The notes under the pieces: model-generated | The model's database searches: none | Seen by the model: only the letters and a program-made list of their open reading frames with translations | What the model was told of the DNA's origin: nothing | Position numbers and translations under genes: made by a program | Part shown: in pieces, positions 1 through 5,494 of the stretch | Layout: every line of letters starts with the position of its first letter | How positions within the stretch are numbered: position 1 is the stretch's first letter | NCBI GenBank assembly: GCA_947176975.1 | Contig: CAMWSW010000041.1 | Span: 1 to 7,627 of the forward strand | Source of the DNA: an uncultured Clostridia bacterium | GTDB lineage: Bacteria; Bacillota; Clostridia; Christensenellales; UBA3700 | Length of the DNA: 7,627 bases | Reading direction: 5' to 3'

Positions 1-1
1 C

Positions 2-496
2 CCAATAGCAGTTACGGGTATCGTGGGTATCGTATTGCCTTCGGCAATTCCGCTTCTCGGTATGTTAATGCTTGGCAACCTTATGAAAGAGTCGGGCGTT
101 GTTCCAAGACTTACTAATACGGCTAAAAACGAGCTTATCAATATCATTACGATATTGCTTGGCGTAATCGTTGGAAGTAAGGCTACTGCGGACGTATTCT
201 TGAATACGAGCACGCTTTTGATTATCTTGATTGGCGTATTTGCATTCGCATTCGGTACGGCAGGCGGATTGCTCATCGGTAAACTCATGAGCAAGCTCTC
301 CAAGGGTAAAATCAATCCGCTTATCGGTTCGGCAGGCGTATCAGCCGTGCCAATGGCGGCAAGAATTTCGCATATGGTTGGTCAAGAGGAAAATCCAAAC
401 AACTATTTGCTCATGCACGCAATGGGACCTAACGTAGCAGGCGTTATCGGTTCTGCCGTTGCAGCAGGCGTGTTGCTTGCTATCTTCGGCGCATAA
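2..496 (+). CDS. oadB: Sodium-pump oxaloacetate decarboxylase beta subunit, C-terminal 164 residues (5' end outside window)
   Basis: This is the membrane subunit of a Na+-translocating, biotin-dependent decarboxylase; it decarboxylates carboxybiotin and exports Na+. The frame is open from the first bases, so the gene starts upstream; the GTG at 23 is internal. The visible part holds hydrophobic segments near 23-90, 130-175, 205-285 and 420-490. Between 314 and 364 lies the family signature NPLIGSAGVSAVPMAAR. Its Asn, Gly, Ser and Arg have the same spacing as the functionally important N373, G377, S382 and R389 described for Klebsiella OadB. The end (NYLLMHAMGPNVAGVIGSA) is also typical. Two TAA codons in tandem (494-499) end the gene, and oadA follows 21 bases later. 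The beta subunits of glutaconyl-CoA and methylmalonyl-CoA decarboxylases are close homologues; the neighbouring OadA favours oxaloacetate. Family assignment is firm, substrate is inferred. Confidence 0.95.
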   Translation, partial: PIAVTGIVGIVLPSAIPLLGMLMLGNLMKESGVVPRLTNTAKNELINIITILLGVIVGSKATADVFLNTSTLLIILIGVFAFAFGTAGGLLIGKLMSKLSKGKINPLIGSAGVSAVPMAARISHMVGQEENPNNYLLMHAMGPNVAGVIGSAVAAGVLLAIFGA

Positions 497-517
497 TAAA
501 AGAAGAGGTATTTAATT

Positions 518-1915
518 ATGGTTAAGATTACAGAAACTATTTTGCGTGACGCTCACCAATCTCAAGCGGCTACCCGTATGAGACTTGACGAGATGTTGCC
601 AATGTGCGAGAAATTGGACAACGCAGGTTATTATTCTATAGAGTGCTGGGGCGGAGCAACGTTTGACTCTTGTCTTCGCTTCCTCAACGAGGATCCATGG
701 GAGAGATTGAGACAACTTAAGAAGGCTATGCCAAAGACCAAGTTGCAAATGCTTTTCAGAGGTCAAAATATCTTGGGATATAAGCACTACGCAGACGACG
801 TCGTAGACGAGTTCGTCAAGAAGACTATCGAAAACGGTTGCGATATCTTGCGTATCTTTGACGCTCTCAACGATCCGAGAAATATGGAGCAAGCTATTAA
901 GAGCTGTAAGAAATACGGCGGTATTTGCGAAGCTACGATATCTTATACCACGTCTCCCGTGCATACCAACGAATATTTCATCAATTTGGCAAAAGAGCTT
1001 GAGGATATGGGCGCAGACAATATCTGTATCAAAGATATGGCAGGTATTTTGTTGCCTTACGTGGCTTACGACCTTGTAAAGGGTATGAAAGCAGTGCTTA
1101 AGCCTACGACTTTGATTCACTTGCATACTCACCAAACGGCAGGTACGGGTAATCAGACGTATCTCAAGGCTATTGAAGCGGGCGTCGATATTATCGACTG
1201 CGCATTGAGCGCTTTGGGTAACGGTACGTCACAGCCTGCAACCGAACCTATGGTCGCTATCTTGAAAGGTACTGAGTATGATACCGGACTTGACGTGGCT
1301 TACCTCAACGAGATATCCAATCACTTCAAGAAAGTTGCAGATAGACTTAAGGCAGACGGTTGGTTGACGGAGAAGTCTTTGGCTACCGACGTAAACGCTT
1401 TGATATATCAAGTGCCGGGCGGAATGCTTTCCAACCTCGTAGGTCAGCTCAAGAAAGCCAACGCTTTGGATAAATACGAGCAAGTTTTGGCAGAAGTTCC
1501 CAACGTAAGAAAGGACCTCGGTTATCCGCCGCTCGTTACGCCTACCAGCCAAATCGTAGGTACGCAAGCAGTGTTCAACGTACTTGCAGGAGAGAGATAT
1601 AAGATGGTTTCGGCAGAGACCAAAGGCGTATTGAAAGGCGAATACGGAAAGCTTCCCGCAGAGCCAAATCCCCAAGTCGTCAAGCAAGTTCTCGGCGACA
1701 CGGAGAGAATTACTTGCAGACCTGCCGATCTCTTGACGCCTGAACTTGCAAAGTATAGAGAAGAAATAAAAGAGTATATCGAGCAGGAAGAGGACGTATT
1801 GTCTTATGCGCTCTTCCCGCAAGTTGCGCTCAACTTCTTCAAGTATCGTCAAGCAAATAAAAAGCACGTCGACAGAGAAGTAGGCGACACTACGAAAGGT
1901 ATTCAACCGGTGTAA
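518..1915 (+). CDS. oadA: Oxaloacetate decarboxylase alpha subunit, carboxyltransferase only (no biotin domain), 465 aa
   Basis: This cytoplasmic carboxyltransferase moves the carboxyl group of oxaloacetate onto biotin, giving pyruvate; OadB then decarboxylates the carboxybiotin and pumps Na+. The N-terminal TIM-barrel domain spans about residues 1-280. It contains RDAHQS (metal ligand Asp11), FRGQN at 80-84, the active-site lysine region IKDMAG (Lys172) and HLHTHQTAGTG with the metal-binding His201 and His203. The conserved PYC_OADA domain follows, about 285-445. The protein stops at residue 465 without an EAMKM-type biotinylation motif, so the biotin carrier must be a separate protein. This split form is common in Firmicutes. 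The start is supported by a GAGG ribosome binding site at 505-508, nine bases before the ATG. Codons look optimised (many AAG, TAC, AAC), suggesting high expression. A pyruvate carboxylase B subunit is the main alternative, but adjacency to oadB argues for the sodium pump. Confidence 0.93.
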   Translation: MVKITETILRDAHQSQAATRMRLDEMLPMCEKLDNAGYYSIECWGGATFDSCLRFLNEDPWERLRQLKKAMPKTKLQMLFRGQNILGYKHYADDVVDEFVKKTIENGCDILRIFDALNDPRNMEQAIKSCKKYGGICEATISYTTSPVHTNEYFINLAKELEDMGADNICIKDMAGILLPYVAYDLVKGMKAVLKPTTLIHLHTHQTAGTGNQTYLKAIEAGVDIIDCALSALGNGTSQPATEPMVAILKGTEYDTGLDVAYLNEISNHFKKVADRLKADGWLTEKSLATDVNALIYQVPGGMLSNLVGQLKKANALDKYEQVLAEVPNVRKDLGYPPLVTPTSQIVGTQAVFNVLAGERYKMVSAETKGVLKGEYGKLPAEPNPQVVKQVLGDTERITCRPADLLTPELAKYREEIKEYIEQEEDVLSYALFPQVALNFFKYRQANKKHVDREVGDTTKGIQPV

Positions 1916-1942
1916 GATAATCAAACATTGATATTATTTGAT

Positions 1943-1980
1943 AGAGAACTTTTGGCGTTGACCGAAAGTTCTCTTTACAT
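1943..1980 (+). terminator. Rho-independent terminator of the oad operon
   Basis: An inverted repeat 28 bases after the oadA stop forms a stem of ten perfect pairs (AGAGAACTTT at 1943-1952 with AAAGTTCTCT at 1965-1974). It is extended inward by a T-G and two G-C pairs, closing a six-base loop at 1956-1961. The following bases (TTACAT) are only moderately T-rich, so termination may be incomplete. Its 3' edge abuts the -35 box of the surE promoter. Confidence 0.82.
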
Positions 1981-2002
1981 TTATGCGAATTTTTGATAAA
2001 AT
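1974..2002 (+). promoter_or_regulatory. Sigma-A type promoter for surE, placed for a leaderless mRNA
   Basis: TTTACA at 1974-1979 matches the -35 consensus TTGACA at five of six bases. After a 17-base spacer, TAAAAT at 1997-2002 matches the -10 consensus at five of six. Transcription from such a promoter would begin about seven bases after the -10 box, at or next to the A of the surE ATG at 2009. The prediction rests on motif match and spacing only. Confidence 0.62.
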
Positions 2003-2008
2003 TTAAGT

Positions 2009-2755
2009 ATGAATATTTTATTAGTAAACGACGATGGAATATACGGTCAAGGAATTTTGACGCTTGCGAAAAAATTATCTGCGGATAATGTCATCACGGT
2101 TGTTGCTCCGCAAGGGCAGATGTCGGGGACGGGTCACAGCTTTACGCTATATGAGTACGTGAATTTTGTAGAGTTGAACTTGCTTGAAGGCGTAAAGTGC
2201 TTTGCCGTCAACGGTACTCCCGCGGATTGCGTCAAAGTTGCAATAAATTTGATTATGACGGATAAGCCCGACTTGATTATCAGCGGTATAAACAAAGGAT
2301 TTAATCTCGGTACGGATATTTTTTATTCGGGTACTGTAAACGCGGCTTTGGAAGGAGCAATTCACAATATCAAATCCATTGCCGTATCGCAAGAGTATAA
2401 TCTCGACAATTTTGAATTTTCGTCTGACTTTATATTAAAGAATTATCTCAAGTTGTATGAAATGTTGCCCGATGACGCGCAGACGATATTCAATATTAAC
2501 GTTCCGGCGGGGGATGAAAAGGATATTGTCGGAGTGAGATTTGCCAAATTAGGGGTAAAGTATTTTGATGAAAATTACCGCTATGAAGAAGGTTTTGGCT
2601 ACAGAGCGCATTGCCGTACGACACTTTCCGATAAGACGACGCAAGATGACGACGTATTGCTGTACGATCAAAAGTTTGTTACTATTTCGCCGGTAAAGAA
2701 CGATTGGAACAATATAGAATTTTTTGAAAAGATTAAGAATGAGATATTAAAATGA
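2009..2755 (+). CDS. surE: 5'-nucleotidase / nucleotide phosphatase SurE, 248 aa
   Basis: SurE is a metal-dependent phosphatase that hydrolyses nucleoside 5'- and 3'-monophosphates, and in some species exopolyphosphate; it has been linked to stationary-phase and stress survival. The protein opens with NDDG, giving metal ligands Asp8 and Asp9. It continues with the SGTGHS motif (Ser39), NGTPADCV at 68-75, SGINKGFNLG (metal ligand Asn95) and YSGTVNAALEG at 106-116. All the expected active-site motifs are present and 248 residues is the usual length. The ATG at 2009 is the only plausible start, because an in-frame TAA lies 12 bases upstream at 1997-1999 and the N-terminus aligns with the family. 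No ribosome binding site is visible before it, while a promoter -10 box ends six bases upstream. The end overlaps the next gene by four bases, implying cotranscription and translational coupling. Confidence 0.95.
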   Translation: MNILLVNDDGIYGQGILTLAKKLSADNVITVVAPQGQMSGTGHSFTLYEYVNFVELNLLEGVKCFAVNGTPADCVKVAINLIMTDKPDLIISGINKGFNLGTDIFYSGTVNAALEGAIHNIKSIAVSQEYNLDNFEFSSDFILKNYLKLYEMLPDDAQTIFNINVPAGDEKDIVGVRFAKLGVKYFDENYRYEEGFGYRAHCRTTLSDKTTQDDDVLLYDQKFVTISPVKNDWNNIEFFEKIKNEILK

Positions 2756-3981
2756 AAGTAGTTGTAGTAGGTGGCGGAGCAAGCGGAATGATGTGCGCAG
2801 TTATGTTGGCGCAAAACGGCGCGGAAGTCACTTTGATTGAAAAAAACGAAAAACTGGGTAAAAAGCTGTTCATTACGGGAAAGGGGCGTTGTAATTTGAC
2901 AAATTACTGCGAATTACCCGACTTTTTTGCCAATATCGTAACTAATAGTAAGTTTATGACTTCGGCGCTTTACGGCTTTTCGCCCAAAGATACAATGGAT
3001 TTTTTTGAGAATAATGGGGTTAAACTCAAAGTAGAGAGAGGCAATAGGGTTTTTCCTCAGTCGGATAAATCGAGCGATATTATCAAATGCTTTGAGAAAG
3101 TTCTGCGCGAATACGGAGTTGAAGTAAAATTAAATACTTGCGTAAGTGGCATATCCGTAGAGAATGGCGTTGCCAACGGAGTAAAAATCGACACGGGCGA
3201 AAGAATATTGGCTAATAAGGTAGTGATTGCCACAGGCGGAATATCTTATCAAGCTACGGGAAGTACGGGCGACGGATACAAGTGGGCAAAGGATTTGGGA
3301 CACAACGTGATAGAGCCTAGACCTGCGCTTGTGCCTATACTGTTGAAAGAGCAGTACGGATTGCAAGGCTTGAGTTTGAAAAACGTCAATGCAAGCGTAA
3401 TCCGTGACGGCAAAGTTTTATTTTCTCAATTCGGCGAGATGCTTTTTACTCACAACGGAGCTAGCGGACCAATTATTCTTTCGTTGTCGTCTCTTATAAA
3501 CAAACACTATTCGTCGGGTAAATTCGACGGCAAATATACGCTTTGCATAGATTTAAAGCCGGCTTTGAATGACGAAACGTTGCAAAATAGACTTATAAGA
3601 GAGTTTTCGCAGAGAAGCAATATGGAGTTGAAAAATATTTTGCCTGCGCTTATGCCGAAATCTTTGGTAAGCGTCGTAATCAAACAAAGTGGTTTGAGCG
3701 AACGGCAAGTTGCCAACGGCATAACTAAAGAGCAGAGAGAAAGGCTGGCGTATACTATCAAAAACTTGACTTTTTCAATAATAGGTTTGGAAAACGTCAA
3801 CGCAGGCATAATTACGTCGGGCGGAGTGGATTGCAAGCAAGTTAATCCCAAAGATATGATGAGCAAGCTGATAGGCAATTTGTATTTCATAGGCGAAGTA
3901 TTGGATATAGACGCGCTGACGGGCGGATTTAATCTTCAACTTGCATTCAGTACCGCTAATCAGATGAGTAAAAGCATTTAA
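2752..3981 (+). CDS. HI0933/YhiN-family FAD-dependent oxidoreductase (aminoacetone oxidase-like), 409 aa
   Basis: This is a soluble flavoprotein of the HI0933 family; many members are labelled NAD(P)/FAD-dependent oxidoreductase or aminoacetone oxidase-family enzyme, and their physiological substrate is not established. The N-terminal Rossmann fold shows GGGASG at residues 7-12, with Glu30 in LIEKN as the likely ribose-binding acid. The family hallmark GKKLFITGKGRCNLTN follows at 36-51. VVIATGGISYQATGSTGDG is near 157-175, and the C-terminal FAD-binding region includes GIITSGGVD, YFIGEVLD and TGGFNLQLAFSTA. Length is normal and nothing is missing. The ATG lies inside ATGA shared with the surE stop, and only a weak GAG stands upstream, so translation is probably coupled to surE. 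In Clostridia this family often sits next to cmk, as here. I see no mechanistic link between the flavoprotein and SurE beyond cotranscription. Confidence 0.92.
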   Translation: MKVVVVGGGASGMMCAVMLAQNGAEVTLIEKNEKLGKKLFITGKGRCNLTNYCELPDFFANIVTNSKFMTSALYGFSPKDTMDFFENNGVKLKVERGNRVFPQSDKSSDIIKCFEKVLREYGVEVKLNTCVSGISVENGVANGVKIDTGERILANKVVIATGGISYQATGSTGDGYKWAKDLGHNVIEPRPALVPILLKEQYGLQGLSLKNVNASVIRDGKVLFSQFGEMLFTHNGASGPIILSLSSLINKHYSSGKFDGKYTLCIDLKPALNDETLQNRLIREFSQRSNMELKNILPALMPKSLVSVVIKQSGLSERQVANGITKEQRERLAYTIKNLTFSIIGLENVNAGIITSGGVDCKQVNPKDMMSKLIGNLYFIGEVLDIDALTGGFNLQLAFSTANQMSKSI

Positions 3982-4006
3982 ATTGTAGCGATAATATATA
4001 AAATGA

Positions 4007-4035
4007 TTGCAAAATTCAGCCAAATGGGTTAGAAT
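4007..4035 (+). promoter_or_regulatory. Sigma-A type promoter for the cmk-plsC / ispH-rpsA unit
   Basis: TTGCAA at 4007-4012 and TAGAAT at 4030-4035 are separated by 17 bases, and the -10 box matches five of six consensus positions. Transcription would begin near 4042, leaving a leader of about 16 bases that still includes the GGAGA ribosome binding site at 4049-4053. The 76-base gap between the flavoprotein gene and cmk-plsC (3982-4057) shows no terminator hairpin, so readthrough from surE is also possible. Confidence 0.6.
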
Positions 4036-4057
4036 ATTACTATTAATTGGAGAATTT

Positions 4058-5494
4058 ATGATAAATATCGCCATTGACGGACCTAGCGGAGCAGGCAAAA
4101 GTACGATAGCCAAGATAGTCGCAAAGACATTGGGAATTACTTACCTCGATACGGGAGCAATGTATCGGGCGGTTGCTCTGCACATGGTGAATTGCGGTAA
4201 GAATCCGTCAGTAGCAGATGACGTAAAACCTCTTTTAAACGATATCAATATTTCCTATATCAAGAACGGCGGTGAAAATTTAATATGTCTCAACGGCAGA
4301 GACGTGTCGGAAGATATAAGACGCCACGAGATGTCAAAGTATGCTTCAGAAGTCTCTAAAATTCCCGAAGTCAGATTGTTTTTGGTAGATATGCAAAGAA
4401 AAATCGCGGAATCTAACGACGTTGTTTTGGACGGAAGAGATATTACCAGTTACGTTTTACCCAACGCCAAATATAAATTTTATTTGACGGCAAAAGATAC
4501 GGAGAGGGCAAAAAGAAGATTTGAAGAGCTTCAAGCCAAAGGGCAGGAAGTGTCTTACGAGCAAATACTTGCCGACGTCCGAGACAGAGATTTCAACGAT
4601 ATGAACAGAGATTTTGCTCCGTTGAAAAAGACGGACGATTCTTTTGAGATTGACAGCACCGATATGTCTTTGCAACAAGTTGTCGATACAATTTTGGCAA
4701 AAATCGCCGAAATTGATGGAAAGTCCAATCAAATAAATGATGAAAAGTCTTCCGAAGATAAGCAAACAAAAAATAAAAGAACAAAGGTGAAACATAGATG
4801 GTTTTACAGAGGTCTTGCAAATTTTGTTAGATGGGTAATGGGCTCGATATGGGTCACGAAGATATACTTCAAAGATAATTTTCCAAAGAATACAAAAGCT
4901 ATTGCGATTTGCAATCATTATTCGGCATTAGACCCATGCGTAATTATATCGAAGTTGCTTGGCAAGCACGGCAAAGTCCTTATGAAGGACGAGGTAATGA
5001 ACAATTCTTTTATCGGTAATATAGCAAGAGAGTTGGGATGTATACCAGTCAAGAGAGGAGAGGCTGACATCAATGCGGTCAAGAGCATTTTGGGCGCGCT
5101 CAATAAGAATCAACCCGTGTTGATTTTTCCAGAAGGTACGAGAAACAGGCAGGGGACGAAAGAGTTCTTGCCGTTTAAGCAAGGCGTTGCGACCTTTGCA
5201 ATCAAGGCAAAAGCGCCTATCGTGCCAATGCTCTATTATAAGAAAACTGGAATATTCAAGCGAAACAAAATTATGATCGGCACGCCATTTTGGCTGGATG
5301 AATTCTACGGGAAAAAGATTGCCGACGTCAGAGAAGAGGCAACTCAAGTTATTTTTGACAAAATGCAAGAATTGAGAAGAGAAATAGATATACTCGTGGA
5401 AAAATGCAAGGGTAGCAAGAAGAGATATTTGAAGTATAAGAAAAATCAGAGCAAGGAGCTGTACGCAAATGTCGGTGACGGTCGCCAAAAATAG
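4058..5494 (+). CDS. Fusion protein: cytidylate kinase (Cmk) + 1-acyl-sn-glycerol-3-phosphate acyltransferase (PlsC), 478 aa
   Basis: Residues 1-219 form a complete (d)CMP kinase, which phosphorylates CMP/dCMP with ATP. It shows the P-loop GPSGAGKS at 8-15, LDTGAMYRA at 30-38, LDGRDI with VLPNA at 124-136, ERAKRR at 149-154, and RDRDFNDMNRDFAPL ending near 189. A charged Lys/Glu/Ser/Asn linker covers about 220-247. Residues 248-445 form a PlsC-type acyltransferase, which acylates lysophosphatidate to phosphatidate at the membrane. It has the catalytic HX4D motif (His287, Asp292), GCIPVKRGE at 327-335, FPEGTR at 357-362 and PIVP at 387-390. The tail (446-478) is strongly basic. The start at 4058 is chosen because GGAGA lies four bases upstream and the Cmk family starts right there; the ATG at 4007 would add 17 unrelated residues and overlap the promoter. 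No frameshift or good internal start separates the two domains. The 3' end overlaps ispH by 26 bases. Confidence 0.93.
   Translation: MINIAIDGPSGAGKSTIAKIVAKTLGITYLDTGAMYRAVALHMVNCGKNPSVADDVKPLLNDINISYIKNGGENLICLNGRDVSEDIRRHEMSKYASEVSKIPEVRLFLVDMQRKIAESNDVVLDGRDITSYVLPNAKYKFYLTAKDTERAKRRFEELQAKGQEVSYEQILADVRDRDFNDMNRDFAPLKKTDDSFEIDSTDMSLQQVVDTILAKIAEIDGKSNQINDEKSSEDKQTKNKRTKVKHRWFYRGLANFVRWVMGSIWVTKIYFKDNFPKNTKAIAICNHYSALDPCVIISKLLGKHGKVLMKDEVMNNSFIGNIARELGCIPVKRGEADINAVKSILGALNKNQPVLIFPEGTRNRQGTKEFLPFKQGVATFAIKAKAPIVPMLYYKKTGIFKRNKIMIGTPFWLDEFYGKKIADVREEATQVIFDKMQELRREIDILVEKCKGSKKRYLKYKKNQSKELYANVGDGRQK
5453..5458 (+). promoter_or_regulatory. Ribosome binding site for ispH-S1 inside the end of cmk-plsC
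   Basis: AAGGAG lies ten bases before the ATG at 5469, within the coding sequence for the basic tail of Cmk-PlsC. It decides the start of the next gene, because the IspH cysteine motif begins just 11 residues later. Confidence 0.75.

Noticed and set aside
23..496. GTG at 23 as the true start of oadB
   Set aside because: The frame is open further upstream and the protein begins in the middle of a conserved transmembrane region; the gene is simply cut by the window edge.
797..806. Ten-base palindrome ACGACGTCGT within oadA
   Set aside because: It is short, lies inside Asp/Val codons of a conserved gene, and does not recur in the window, so chance is the best explanation.
512..1135. 207-codon open frame on the minus strand opposite oadA
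   Set aside because: It mirrors the coding sequence of a clearly conserved gene, has no recognisable protein motifs, and reflects codon bias on the other strand.
4007..4057. Upstream ATG that would lengthen Cmk-PlsC by 17 residues
   Set aside because: The extension is not Cmk-like, the ATG has no SD and lies within the predicted promoter; the ATG at 4058 has GGAGA and matches the family N-terminus.
4715..4800. Separate start for PlsC in the linker of the Cmk-PlsC fusion
   Set aside because: The ATG near 4739 is out of frame, and the in-frame GTG near 4787 has no convincing SD, so a free PlsC is not supported.
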